A DNA stretch of 64,000 bases from Bifidobacterium sp. (GTDB lineage Bacteria > Actinomycetota > Actinomycetes > Actinomycetales > Bifidobacteriaceae), in the NCBI RefSeq assembly GCF_022647885.1, contig NZ_JALCLM010000001.1, positions 186,001-250,000 on the forward strand, in the 5' to 3' direction. Under the pieces are notes generated by a model that was given only the letters and a program-made list of their open reading frames with translations, was not told the DNA's origin and ran no database searches. How positions within the stretch are numbered: the first letter of the stretch is position 1; every line of letters starts with the position of its first letter. A program made the translations under genes and the position numbers. This document shows positions 35,666 through 45,782 of the stretch, piece after piece.

Positions 35666-35693
35666 CTTATAGAATTCTCTCTATTCAAGTTAA
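35666..35693 (-). promoter_or_regulatory. Likely promoter of the autokinase gene
   Basis: On the minus strand TTAACT (35688-35693) and TATAAG (35666-35671) are 16 bp apart, about 80 bp before the GTG start. The sequence between CTTAACTT (35653) and AAGTTAAG (35687) also forms an 8-bp inverted repeat around the promoter. Confidence 0.4.
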
Positions 35694-36183
35694 GAACCTT
35701 AAACAAACTATTGCTCGCTCAGAGGGAATTGATGATTGCTCCCCAATTGAGGTATCGTTCCTATTCGGATGATATCTAACACTATAGTTCCAACATTCTA
35801 TGCAAATTTCTGGCTCAAAAAGCTCAATAAACATCATAGTGTCAAATTTACAACAAGTTACCCGTACAACACGACAGGCCGCCGCCATACAAATTTGAAT
35901 AAGTATATTGAAAGCCATAACGCGAGACTAATATTGTATACGAATTGGAAAAGAGATAGTTAATATCCACAGCTGCAGAAGACAGGGCAGCCCCTGTTCC
36001 ATTAACTTAGTTTATGCTCTTTCGCCGTAAAAGTTCGTTTCAACGAACATTGAGCAATTCATGCAATTTAGACATTGTATAGAAAACAGCCAAAAACCAA
36101 AAATGAGTATCTGTAGATAATCCTCGTACCGTGTCCACAAGATATGCTGACGGAAAGCTTATTAATGATGTGCCGAGACCATG
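35694..36183. other. AT-rich gap between autokinase promoter and Wzy gene
   Basis: About 490 bp with no supported gene. Base composition turns markedly AT-rich here and stays so to about 50 kb. Confidence 0.5.
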
Positions 36184-37644
36184 CTATTCCATAACTTCTC
36201 GTCCCCGCGCTGATATTGGGAGCTGTTTCATGGAATTAATTTGGGGTTGACGCATGACACCCGTAGCTTTCCAGCAATCTGTTTGACTATTAAAACACAT
36301 TTTTAAAACTACAAACCATAAGAGCACCTTACAAATAAACCCTATAGAGATAATTGATGTCGTAAATAAGTTATCAAAAAATGCGAATACAATACCTCTG
36401 GTTATGTACCCGTACACTACAACAGACAATGCAGTATTGATTTCATTTCCATCGCTGAGCGCTTTTTCAAATATAAATTGACTGAATAATCCAAGTATGA
36501 ACATCACAAGCACTGTACCCAAAAGACCGAAGTCATAGTTCAACGATGCTAGCATAGTTGTTACGTTACCGAGCCAATGACCCTGATAATAACGATGTTC
36601 CACACTGATTCCGGGACTGTGAGTGTCGATACCCAAGAAACCGTACAATGACTTAAGGGACTCAGCCCCAAAAGACCCAGGATTGCGAATATTGGTTCTC
36701 ATAAAGGTGTCAAAATTTTTTATCGGCGCACCCAAATAAACATTCAGAGTATCGAATACTGAAGAAAAACCTCCAGTAGCTCGCCCAACCAGAGCCAACG
36801 AATAATAGAAAAGCGGAATAATAATAATTCCTGCCATTACGAATCCGACGACATATTTCAACTTTAATGCGTTGGCTTTTCGCCCTGTTACGCCGCGCCG
36901 AATTATGACAAACATAACGGTAATAGATAGCAGAGTCCAAATAGCTCCCGACCGGCCGCCCGTAATCATGGAGCCTAATATGCCTAAAAGAATATTTATG
37001 AAGAGGAACAGATTCCGCATCGACAGTTGATACCGTATGTTGGCTTTTCGAACAATCAAGTAATTCCATATGAGAACGAAACCTAATACATTCGGAATTG
37101 CCGTGCACAGGCTAAAGGCCGTATCGAGAACAACTCCAAGTGAAGTATCTACAGAGGAATATTTGGATAGTTGGTCATATACGCCTGCAGTAGAACCTGT
37201 TCTGTCATATGCTAGAGCCCCTGTGTACGACGCAACAATCGTATCAATTTTTCGTTGCACAAAAAAATAGACAACAATTTGCAGAAGGGCTATAATCACG
37301 AGAATTGGGGTATTGATTTTGAACAAATTTCTGCGGGAATAACGTTCTGAGCTCCTTGTCATTATCCGTTTTTCCCCCAGTGCTACGTGTATGGAATAAC
37401 ATCCTAATGAGAAAGCACAACATGCAAATAGAATAGAAAAGCATGTAGAGGCATCAATATCTAGTCCCCATTTTTCGTAAGAAGTGATAACCCCGTCAGC
37501 AACGGAAAAGCAAAATACAGCAACCAACAATACCGCCGGCGATATAGGATCCTTCCCAAGAAAGAACCAGTTCAAGCTGAGCAACATTGCTAAAGCAATA
37601 AGTAATACAATTGTTAACAAAATCTCCCACTCCACTTCCGACAA
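36184..37644 (-). CDS. O-antigen/EPS polymerase-like membrane protein (Wzy type)
   Basis: 486 aa with about 11-12 hydrophobic segments and a large loop (about residues 300-355), as in oligosaccharide repeat-unit polymerases. Within the loop, FGAESLKSLYGFLGIDTHSPGISVEHRYYQGHWLGNVTT-like residues fit the EPS polymerase pattern (no strict motif is known for Wzy). Start is a TTG at 37644 or a GTG three codons later; neither has a good ribosome site, but the gene follows the glycosyltransferase stop by 12 bases and may be coupled to it. Confidence 0.75.
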   Translation of the reverse strand: MSEVEWEILLTIVLLIALAMLLSLNWFFLGKDPISPAVLLVAVFCFSVADGVITSYEKWGLDIDASTCFSILFACCAFSLGCYSIHVALGEKRIMTRSSERYSRRNLFKINTPILVIIALLQIVVYFFVQRKIDTIVASYTGALAYDRTGSTAGVYDQLSKYSSVDTSLGVVLDTAFSLCTAIPNVLGFVLIWNYLIVRKANIRYQLSMRNLFLFINILLGILGSMITGGRSGAIWTLLSITVMFVIIRRGVTGRKANALKLKYVVGFVMAGIIIIPLFYYSLALVGRATGGFSSVFDTLNVYLGAPIKNFDTFMRTNIRNPGSFGAESLKSLYGFLGIDTHSPGISVEHRYYQGHWLGNVTTMLASLNYDFGLLGTVLVMFILGLFSQFIFEKALSDGNEINTALSVVVYGYITRGIVFAFFDNLFTTSIISIGFICKVLLWFVVLKMCFNSQTDCWKATGVMRQPQINSMKQLPISARGREVME

Positions 37645-37656
37645 TCATGCAAAGTT

Positions 37657-38703
37657 TTACATACTGATTTTATTGCGTAATGTCCTAAAACCGTTCAATA
37701 TGATTCGCATGGAATTCACCACTGGATCTGCCACATTCAATTGGGCAAGAAAGATCACAAACAATCCCTTGCGCCCAATAACTTTACGTAAACGGCTAAC
37801 TTTATTGATACCTTTGAGTTCTCTAACAGAATCCGCTCTGAGTTGTTTAGCACGTTTTTTATCCGATATTAAATAACTATCGATATAAGTGACATAACTC
37901 ATTTTGTCCAATTGCAAGTTACATAGTCCAGACAAACTCGGCATAACACCTCGGACGTCATTGTCTCTACTCAAAAAGGCGAACCTCATATCTTCGATAG
38001 TCTTCGAAGTCATTCTGTAAGTTCTTGAGCCCTCGCGTTGTCTGTATAAATAAAGCTTCTGGTTTAGAAAAATCACAGAACCACTATTCATAAGAATCTG
38101 ATACATCACAGACATATCTTCACAATAAACCCTCCCGATGGGAAATCGGATAGAGTTGTTCTGCCAAATGCTCTTAGCAAATACGACTCTCCAAATGAAA
38201 TTCTGAATATGTTCTTCTAGAAGATGCTCAACCGCTTGTTTAGGAGAAACTAAACCATCTTTCGGAAAAGATCTAGATTCCTCGGTCTCCTCAATCAACC
38301 GCCCGTTATCTGCAACTTTCTTGTAACTAAAAACCACTGTCTCTTGTTTTTGCGGAGGAGACAGCAGAGGATAAATCAAAGAAACCGCGTCTCTCCTCAG
38401 CATATCATCAGGATCAACAAATAAAATGAAGTTGCCAGTACTTTGTTCAACCCCGAAGTTTCGAGCGTAAGATACACCAGAATTATTTATATGAAAAACC
38501 CTTATACGATTATCTCTCTTCTCATACGAATCACACAGTTGAGCTGACAAATCTGTTGAACCATCGTCGACCAAAATGATTTCGTGTACTGGGACGGTTT
38601 GTTTTAGCAGACTATCAACACACTGGGAGAGGTAATCTTCAACGTTATAAATCGGTACGATAACCGATAAAAGAGCAGAATCAGACAACTTGCACTGAAG
38701 CAT
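37657..38703 (-). CDS. Glycosyltransferase family 2
   Basis: 348 aa GT-A enzyme. LLSVIVPIYNVEDYLSQCVDSLL and IILVDDGSTD form the nucleotide-sugar site, and FVDPDD is the metal-binding DxD region. Start ATG 38703 with GGGGGTG upstream. The C-terminal half is less conserved and sets acceptor specificity. Adds a sugar to the EPS repeat unit; donor unknown. Forms a two-gene minus-strand unit with Wzy. Confidence 0.9.
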   Translation of the reverse strand: MLQCKLSDSALLSVIVPIYNVEDYLSQCVDSLLKQTVPVHEIILVDDGSTDLSAQLCDSYEKRDNRIRVFHINNSGVSYARNFGVEQSTGNFILFVDPDDMLRRDAVSLIYPLLSPPQKQETVVFSYKKVADNGRLIEETEESRSFPKDGLVSPKQAVEHLLEEHIQNFIWRVVFAKSIWQNNSIRFPIGRVYCEDMSVMYQILMNSGSVIFLNQKLYLYRQREGSRTYRMTSKTIEDMRFAFLSRDNDVRGVMPSLSGLCNLQLDKMSYVTYIDSYLISDKKRAKQLRADSVRELKGINKVSRLRKVIGRKGLFVIFLAQLNVADPVVNSMRIILNGFRTLRNKISM

Positions 38704-38808
38704 TACACCCCCACTTCCTCCAAGTCATGCTACATATATTTGTACAGCGTCAGGCTACACTTGAATATAGAACTAAGCTCAGCAATACTAACATTGGAGC
38801 CAGAAGTT

Positions 38809-39693
38809 ATGGATCTTGGGATAGTCACTTTCAATGCAGATTTAGACTTACTAATGCAATCTTACCGCTTAGCCAAGAAAAGCATTTGTCATTTCATCAT
38901 TATCGACAACGGCAGTCATAATCAACAAGAACTGACGAAAAGTTTTCTGTCTCTTCCAAAAGTTTTACTCATCTTAAATGAGGAAAATCGCGGTGTGGCA
39001 CATGCACTGAATCAGATAGTACAAAAAAGCGAACAGCTCGGTTCAAAGTGGGTGCTACTCATGGATCATGATTCTCTTCTATCACCCTATTTGTTGGCAG
39101 CCTATCATGATCTCATACCCGAAGTTGAAAAAGATGTAGCAATCATCTGTCCTTCAGTGAAATCGCTTCATGGAAAACCTTTCGCAAACTTAGAAAAAGG
39201 ATCCGGTCATCAAATCATTAATGGGCTCTACTTGTCGACAATTGAGCGCTGCATAACATCTGGGAGCTGTATTTCGATACTGCATTGTCGGGATCTAGGA
39301 TATTTTGACGAACAACTATTCATTGATGAGGTTGATTACGAGTACGCGTTTCGTGTGCACCAGAGTGGGCTAGCAATCAAACGAGTCGATAACATTTGCA
39401 TGTTACACGAAGTCATAGCAGACGACCAGATAAAACAACTGCATCTGCTCCATAAAACAATTCAGTATCACGATACATCCCTGAAGAGAACCTATTACAG
39501 AGCCCGCAATCTTACCTACTTAGCAAAACGACATACCGGATATCGAAATTCGAAATCTGAGATCAGCAAAGCAATCATCAAAATAATTATCTTTGAGAGA
39601 CAAAAACTAGCTCGACTGAGGGCTGTTAAACGAGGAATCACTGATGGAAACAAAATGAAACCACTGTTACAAGAAAAAGGATTTGAAAATTGA
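38809..39693 (+). CDS. Glycosyltransferase family 2 (rhamnosyltransferase-like)
   Basis: About 294 aa. LGIVTFNADLDLL at the N-terminus, IIDNGSHNQ, GVAHALNQI and LLMDHDSLL are typical of GT2 rhamnosyl/galactofuranosyl-type transferases (DxD-like DHD). ATG 38809 is at the domain edge, so I prefer it over in-frame codons upstream. The divergent gene beside it is the GT2 on the minus strand. Its stop overlaps the next start (TTGA), so both plus-strand transferases are probably one operon. Confidence 0.82.
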   Translation: MDLGIVTFNADLDLLMQSYRLAKKSICHFIIIDNGSHNQQELTKSFLSLPKVLLILNEENRGVAHALNQIVQKSEQLGSKWVLLMDHDSLLSPYLLAAYHDLIPEVEKDVAIICPSVKSLHGKPFANLEKGSGHQIINGLYLSTIERCITSGSCISILHCRDLGYFDEQLFIDEVDYEYAFRVHQSGLAIKRVDNICMLHEVIADDQIKQLHLLHKTIQYHDTSLKRTYYRARNLTYLAKRHTGYRNSKSEISKAIIKIIIFERQKLARLRAVKRGITDGNKMKPLLQEKGFEN

Positions 39694-40826
39694 CTTTTCC
39701 AATGGACCAGAAAAAATATCATGTCCTTTACTACTCAGAGGGATGGGGATTAGGGGGTATTGAACGATTCATCATAAACGTCATTGCGCACGCTGATCGA
39801 TCGTCTTTTGATTTCGATATTTTTTCCACTCACACTTGGGATACATCTTATGACGAAGTGATTAATGAGCTAGGCGCGCAAAGATATACTGTGTTCAATA
39901 ACAAAAAACCAAATCTTTGCACACGTTTACTCAAAAGTGAAAAAGCATGGCGTGAATTACTCCTTTCAAAGAAATACGACGTGGTCCATATCAACACCAT
40001 GAACGGTATGGGATTTATTTACTCGTCGATAGCAAAAGAGTGTGGAATACCCATCTCAATAGTTCACTCACATAATTCGAGATTCGGTGAAGGACATGAG
40101 CGACTTAAAACTCTGGGGCACCGAATAGGAAAACAATTGTGGAGTAATTCATGTGACATCAGGCTAGCCTGTTCTCAACAGGCGGGCCAGTATCTATTCG
40201 ACCAAGATTCCTTTACCGTAGTGCCCAACGGTATAGACCCCCCAATTTTTTCATTCGACAATTCTTCAAGACAAGCCATAAGAAGACAATATGAAATTGA
40301 TGAAGAAACATTGCTATTCGGATCTATTGGGAGACTTGACACCTCAAAAAATCCTTTGTTTCAATTAGAAGTCCTCTCCAAGATTGTAAAACAAAATATT
40401 AAGGCGAAACTAATGTTAGTGGGAGATGGGCCTCTCGTCCAACAATTACGCACAACCGTCGAACGGGACAACCTTGAAAACAACGTTATATTGGCAGGCA
40501 CAACGACCCATCCAGAAGATTTTCTTTCAGCATTTGATGCCATTTCTATGCCGAGCAAATTTGAGGGGCTACCATTCTCAGTTATCGAGGCCGCATGTAG
40601 CGGACTACCGATTCTAATTTCTGATTCATTTGATATTTCAACATTCCCTTACTCACACATTACAAAACTATCTTTAGATAATCCAGAAATCTGGGCTAGC
40701 ACGTTGTTAACAACCCATCGCCCTTCCACTCAAGAACGTGAATACGGGACGAATGAAATAATCAATTTGGGATATGACATTTCTTCTACAGTCAAACTTT
40801 TGCAAACTCTATATACAACAAATTGA
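39690..40826 (+). CDS. Glycosyltransferase, GT4 family
   Basis: 378 aa GT-B enzyme: GLGGIERFIINV near the N-terminus, VHINTMNGMGFIYS, and in the C-terminal Rossmann domain IGRLDTSKNPLFQLEV, LVGDGPL and the E-x7-E region PSKFEGLPFSVIEAACSG. TTG 39690 is probably the start: AAAGGA lies eight bases before it and it overlaps the previous stop; ATG 39702 is the alternative. Confidence 0.88.
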   Translation: MTFPMDQKKYHVLYYSEGWGLGGIERFIINVIAHADRSSFDFDIFSTHTWDTSYDEVINELGAQRYTVFNNKKPNLCTRLLKSEKAWRELLLSKKYDVVHINTMNGMGFIYSSIAKECGIPISIVHSHNSRFGEGHERLKTLGHRIGKQLWSNSCDIRLACSQQAGQYLFDQDSFTVVPNGIDPPIFSFDNSSRQAIRRQYEIDEETLLFGSIGRLDTSKNPLFQLEVLSKIVKQNIKAKLMLVGDGPLVQQLRTTVERDNLENNVILAGTTTHPEDFLSAFDAISMPSKFEGLPFSVIEAACSGLPILISDSFDISTFPYSHITKLSLDNPEIWASTLLTTHRPSTQEREYGTNEIINLGYDISSTVKLLQTLYTTN

Positions 40827-40861
40827 GCAAACAATAGAGAGATAGCAGTATTCCGCGTAAT

Positions 40862-40905
40862 AATTCACAAGATTCTTATTCGTCGAAAGTAGAATTTTGT
40901 GAATT
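40862..40905 (+). terminator. Hairpin downstream of the plus-strand glycosyltransferases
   Basis: Arms AATTCACAAGATTCT and AGAATTTTGTGAATT pair at 14 of 15 positions around a 14-nt loop, 35 nt after the GT4 stop codon. No clear T-tract, but the position suits a transcript end. Confidence 0.5.
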
Positions 40906-41765
40906 CTCTACAACCCCATCCATAAGGTTCGTTTGATTTTCTGAATTCTTTATCACATGAAACAACAGTATTATCTAGCACAGATTATAAAAAAGACAAA
41001 AGCAAAACTGGGTGATATCCCATTGCGGTTATATTGTCTCTGCAAGGAATAATCCAACCAAGCTGCATTTGCCTAACATTACGTAATACATTCATACAGA
41101 GAATCTCTTTCGATTGTTTTACAACAAATAAGGCTGATTAATCCCCTTAGCTAGTGTGTACATAATGTCGATCTATTCAATACAGCAAACTACCAACCAG
41201 GAGCAATCATAATCTCCTGCTTTGATTACGTTGATACATATTAATTCAATTCAAAAACAAGATATGAATTCAAATTCTCTCGGTTTACGGGGATTCATGC
41301 TCATAATTTCCACTGGAGGGGGCAAACCGGAGGTTGTATGTACCCCGCGTTCGCAACAAATCACAATTTACAAGCTAGCTAAAAGACTTCGTCTGTTGAA
41401 CTAGTATATTATTCTCGTTCCATTCTTATATTCTATGTTTCTACTTCCGTAGTCAAAAACAAAACAAATGTTTTTTTGATTCTTACATATACGCAGGCTC
41501 TGTGGAAGCAATAAAATCAACAAAGGAAATACGAATCTGTATAATCTGTGAGTTTTAGAGATTGCTGTATCAAAATTTCTTGAACCAGCTAATCATGTGA
41601 TAGTACTATCTGTTGTTTTTAGAAGAAAGTCAATAATAAATGCTCAATGCATATAACTAATAGACGTTACCGACCGAACCTATAGCCTCATGAAACCTTT
41701 GACAGCAAGATTAATAACATGAATTACATTGATACAGGATAAACAAAACTCAAAGAATCTATCAT
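40906..41765. other. Gene-free AT-rich region in the EPS cluster
   Basis: About 860 bp without a convincing gene; a 60-codon open frame at 41222-41404 shows no family features. May be relic sequence from recombination in the EPS locus. Confidence 0.5.
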
Positions 41766-42851
41766 TTAATTCTTTAATAGGGAACGCCTAAAACTCGATA
41801 CAGCCTGTTTAGCCTTTATAGCTATAATCGTCGGATAGTATCCTGAACGGACAATCGTTGCATTTATCTTCTCCTTAAAAGTTTGAGAAGATTTCCAAAT
41901 AGCTATTATTTGACCCGAGAGCATACGATTATATTTTTCGAACTCAACATGCCTATTTTGTATAGCTGAAGACAAACATATTTTGATACTCACTTGTACA
42001 AGTTTCTTAGATAAATTCATTCGTGCCATGTAATTTAAGTTTGGATAGGTTACTGCGATGAATCTTTGTAGAGAAAGATGCACGTCCACACTATCCGCAA
42101 TATCTTTAGGTAAAAGAGTATTCTGCAAACTATCAGGCCGATCAACTCGATAATAGTAACGAGGCCCATTGATATAAATTATTTTTTTTGCTCTGCTGAT
42201 TGCTGTAAAGCATGGCACCGAATCCGAGCTGGTCCTCTGCTCAGGGAACAAGTTCTCATTGAACAGTTTCTTGTTGAACAACTTAGCCCAAACTGTTAGT
42301 CCGACACTTGTGCCTTTAAGGAGTTCATAAAAAACGAGTTGTGGTTCACAAATCACAGCGTTCTTATCTATGTGACGTATTGTTTTTGGAAATTCAATTT
42401 CCCGAGGTAAAGATAATTTGCCTTTGTCGATATTTACGGTATCAGTAAAAATAAAATCAGCTGAATACAATTTAGCATAGTTGAGTAGTTGATTCAGATA
42501 ATCGTCGCTTATTTGATCATCAGGATCAATGAAACACAAGTATTCTCCCCGCGCGATTTCTAAACCTTTATTACGCGCTCTTGCGACACCACCATTGGAC
42601 TGGTGTATTACGACAAAAGAGTGTTCCTTCTTCTGAAAGTCATCTAATATCTTTCCAGACTCATCTGTTGATCCATCATCAATAAATATATACTCTGCAC
42701 CAGCGCAATCCTGCCGACTTAGACTCTCAAGGAAAGCCGGCAAATATGTGTCTACATTGTATACCGGGATAATAACAGAAACCTTGACAGAACCCAATTG
42801 AACCAGCTTTCGATCTTTATCAAATGCTCTTTGTTGCTGCCGACTATGCAA
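41766..42851 (-). CDS. Glycosyltransferase family 2
   Basis: Up to 361 aa. KVSVIIPVYNVDTYLPAFLESL and EYIFIDDGSTDESG form the nucleotide-binding start and CFIDPDD the DxD region. No ATG lies at the N-terminus: the frame opens at TTG 42851 and another TTG at 42797 (LGSVKVSVII) is nearer the domain. It stands alone between two long gene-free gaps. Family is certain; donor sugar is not. Confidence 0.78.
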   Translation of the reverse strand: MHSRQQQRAFDKDRKLVQLGSVKVSVIIPVYNVDTYLPAFLESLSRQDCAGAEYIFIDDGSTDESGKILDDFQKKEHSFVVIHQSNGGVARARNKGLEIARGEYLCFIDPDDQISDDYLNQLLNYAKLYSADFIFTDTVNIDKGKLSLPREIEFPKTIRHIDKNAVICEPQLVFYELLKGTSVGLTVWAKLFNKKLFNENLFPEQRTSSDSVPCFTAISRAKKIIYINGPRYYYRVDRPDSLQNTLLPKDIADSVDVHLSLQRFIAVTYPNLNYMARMNLSKKLVQVSIKICLSSAIQNRHVEFEKYNRMLSGQIIAIWKSSQTFKEKINATIVRSGYYPTIIAIKAKQAVSSFRRSLLKN

Positions 42852-44288
42852 CTATAATGAGCATATCAAATTTACCCCGCACAGGAGTTATGTTGCTAAG
42901 AACGTGAGTTGTAAAGTTATCCAAAGCTGTTGACTTCACAGTAGCTAGAGTTTTTATCTTCAGAAAGAATTTGTGGAGAACCTTCTACCTATAATTCGAT
43001 TAACAAGAACCGCGTTTTTCTCCTCAATGAATCCAGCACAAATACCAAATCTCTCATTTTTATCGCAGTCAATATTCGAGTATAAACTGGACTGAGTTGG
43101 GATTCTTTCAAACTTCTAGAAGCCAAGCCTCGACCAATGAGCCGAGTTTAATTCCTTGATGATTTCTTACAAAATCACTCATCTTAATATCAATCGCAAA
43201 GGTAAATCATTAATTAGTGCTGACACACCTTGCGCACAAAGCATAAAGACACAAGAGTAACTATGTAATCTGCCTGCAGTTGAGGAAATACTGGTCAAAA
43301 TTTTCAATATGGAATTAGGAATTTCGTCCTCGCGTCTCATCGTCTATTTTCGACACGTCCGATAGCTAATCAGATCACCGTGACGCTTGTGTCACTCCTG
43401 TCGAACACAGGTATACTCCCCACTTTGCGGATCAGAAGGCAGACTTGGGAGAGATAACAGTCAGCAGTTCTCATGCTGTAGAAGCCTTTCTTTCACAGTA
43501 GCAGAGTAACGAATCTATCAGCTGGTTTGAAACATCTAAAGCGAAGTTGTTGATAACATGTTCTGAACCTACTCACAGTTTTAGCGATACAAAACACTAT
43601 TGGCTACAACAAATGAGAAACAACAGAAATACTACTTACTCTCAACTCATTACGGAACCGAGCTGGTTCTGCGACAAGACGACTCAACCATAAATAGTCT
43701 GCTTCACCCGTAACCAAGTCTTTTCAACAGTACAACTACACGAGTTATAGATAAGCTTTCATGCTTTCACACGCTTGGCGCGACCATGATGTTAGATCAC
43801 CCCACCCCAAAGCATTTTTCAAATTGTTTTAACACATTGATTGAATAAACCACATAGTAGAGTTGTTACCGCGGAGAACGTTTATCTAGAAATATCAACT
43901 TAATGATTTGCTATTTTTTAGACTAGCTTTATCGCTTTAATACTCCAATTCGAGAACACGATAATACAGAATATTGCTCTTCAATTATCCAAACACGTTG
44001 CTTATATTGCACGGCTCTGGAGATATCTGGGCAAGAGAGGTCAACTCGTTTGAACAAAATCAACAAATATTAATAATCTACTCAGGAATTTAGCAACAAC
44101 CACGTACTGTTCTGATACCCCACCAATTTTCAACGCTTTATAAGTGAGGTACAAAACAATCCGTTTAGAACATTGAACTTTCCCCTATGAATATTAAAAT
44201 TTTCTGAGCAGGCTGTGCAAACAATTACTTTTCCTGTACAACCGTACTAGGTATCCATAGTTTACAATTGTTGAAATTCCCCAGGTGG
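42852..44288. other. 1.4-kb gene-free AT-rich region
   Basis: No open frame of 60 codons or more and no recognisable gene remnant on either strand. One small dyad, GTGAC GCTTGT GTCAC, lies near 43380. The longest empty stretch in the window, in the middle of the EPS cluster. Confidence 0.55.
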
Positions 44289-45782
44289 TTAGACACTCTT
44301 GCTCTTCCATAAAGAAGCAAAAATCGACATTTTACCTGTGCAAAATAACCACAGACAATAAGCTGCTACGAAGGTGAGACCAAAAACCAATAATGATAAA
44401 AGAAAATGCTCTGCCAATATCATATAGTGGAACTTCAATACAGCGAGCGGAATGAAAATAATTACTGCAGGGCAAAGTGCGGACACAATCGGTTTAAAAA
44501 ACTCAATTATTGAGTGCCCAAACGCCTTCACTGTAGTGTAGTATGCAACGGATATTGTCTGAAGCACGAAACCTATCGTAATGAAAGCAGTCAGCTTATT
44601 CAGATCATGAGTGAATGAGCCGATAAGAAGCATTCCGAGCATCGTTGTAGTAGCTACGACTCCTTGTCTAAACAAATAATCGGTCCTACCTGCACTCTGC
44701 AGAATTCCTCCTGTAATGTTATTAACCATCTGGAAAGTGATGCTTGCGCAGAGGATTACAAACAATGGAACACTCGATAACCATTGACTGCCGTAGAAAA
44801 AGTAAATAATTTCTTTACCACAAAGGATGAAAGCAAAAGAAATTACAACACCTAAGGACGATAGCAGAAAAATCAGCTTCATCTGTACCTGATAGATCTT
44901 TTCTCGATCATTTTCATATTTAGCCAGATACGGTTGAAGTATAGATCCCAAAACGCCGGGGATAAATTGAATCGGATAGCTAGTGAGCTTATATGATTTA
45001 TCGTACAAACCAAGGGCCACTGAACCGAAAACTTTTCCGATGATTAGGTGATCAAGGTTTCTCGAGAAGTAATTGACGATGCCAAAGCCTGCCTGATACA
45101 CCGAATATTTAGCGACTAATTTGAGCGGCTTAATTATTACAATATCGGTTAAATTAATTTCATCCTTAATACTCACCACATTCCAGATGAATATACTTAT
45201 TGAAACGATGTTTATATTCCAAACCAATGCCATCGTTCCTGCACCCATTACGGCCAATATTATCGCAACTATTCCACCAATAACAGTTGTAATGATTAGC
45301 CTGATACCGATAATGTCGAATCTTTTTTTCTTCAACAAAATTCCGTTAGGAACCATATTCATAGTGCCAAACAAAATCGAAACCGCTGACCAAGCACACA
45401 AGGAAACATAACTTGGTTCATTAAAAAACTGAGAAATCGGAAATCCGAGTGCTACGAAAACAACGGATAGAACTATTCCGAGTATAATCGAAAAAACAAA
45501 TAGTCCCCCGTAATCACTTTTTGTTAACTGCTTATACTGGATTATTGCCGGGCCTAATCCCATATCACCTAAAATTCCAAACAAATTTGTAAAGATAGCC
45601 ACGCCAGCCATTACCCCATATTCGTTGGGCGTCAATAAGCGTGCAAGAATAGCGGTTAGAACTAGCTGGAGGATAACGTTTGCATATCTAGATGCGAATT
45701 GCAGAATCGCTGCTTTACGGAAATTAATTTCTGTTCTTTTAGACTTTCCAGGAAAATCGTTCATCTTTTTTTTAGGATTCAT
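44289..45782 (-). CDS. Polysaccharide flippase (Wzx type, MOP superfamily)
   Basis: 497 aa with about 14 hydrophobic segments. The N-terminal QFASRYANVILQLVLTAILARLLTPNEYGVMAGV is characteristic of lipopolysaccharide/EPS flippases of the polysaccharide-synthesis family. It moves the lipid-linked repeat unit across the membrane for Wzy. The start ATG 45782 overlaps the end of the upstream glycosyltransferase gene by 11 bp, so the two are co-translated; an ATG at 45764 is the alternative. Confidence 0.92.
   Translation of the reverse strand: MNPKKKMNDFPGKSKRTEINFRKAAILQFASRYANVILQLVLTAILARLLTPNEYGVMAGVAIFTNLFGILGDMGLGPAIIQYKQLTKSDYGGLFVFSIILGIVLSVVFVALGFPISQFFNEPSYVSLCAWSAVSILFGTMNMVPNGILLKKKRFDIIGIRLIITTVIGGIVAIILAVMGAGTMALVWNINIVSISIFIWNVVSIKDEINLTDIVIIKPLKLVAKYSVYQAGFGIVNYFSRNLDHLIIGKVFGSVALGLYDKSYKLTSYPIQFIPGVLGSILQPYLAKYENDREKIYQVQMKLIFLLSSLGVVISFAFILCGKEIIYFFYGSQWLSSVPLFVILCASITFQMVNNITGGILQSAGRTDYLFRQGVVATTTMLGMLLIGSFTHDLNKLTAFITIGFVLQTISVAYYTTVKAFGHSIIEFFKPIVSALCPAVIIFIPLAVLKFHYMILAEHFLLSLLVFGLTFVAAYCLWLFCTGKMSIFASLWKSKSV

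Noticed and set aside
41222-41404. 60-codon plus-strand open frame in the EPS gap
   Set aside because: No ribosome site, no family features and the region around it is full of stops.
42852-44288. Possible decayed transposase or EPS gene
   Set aside because: Scanning for conserved motifs on both strands gave nothing recognisable; I cannot support a pseudogene call.
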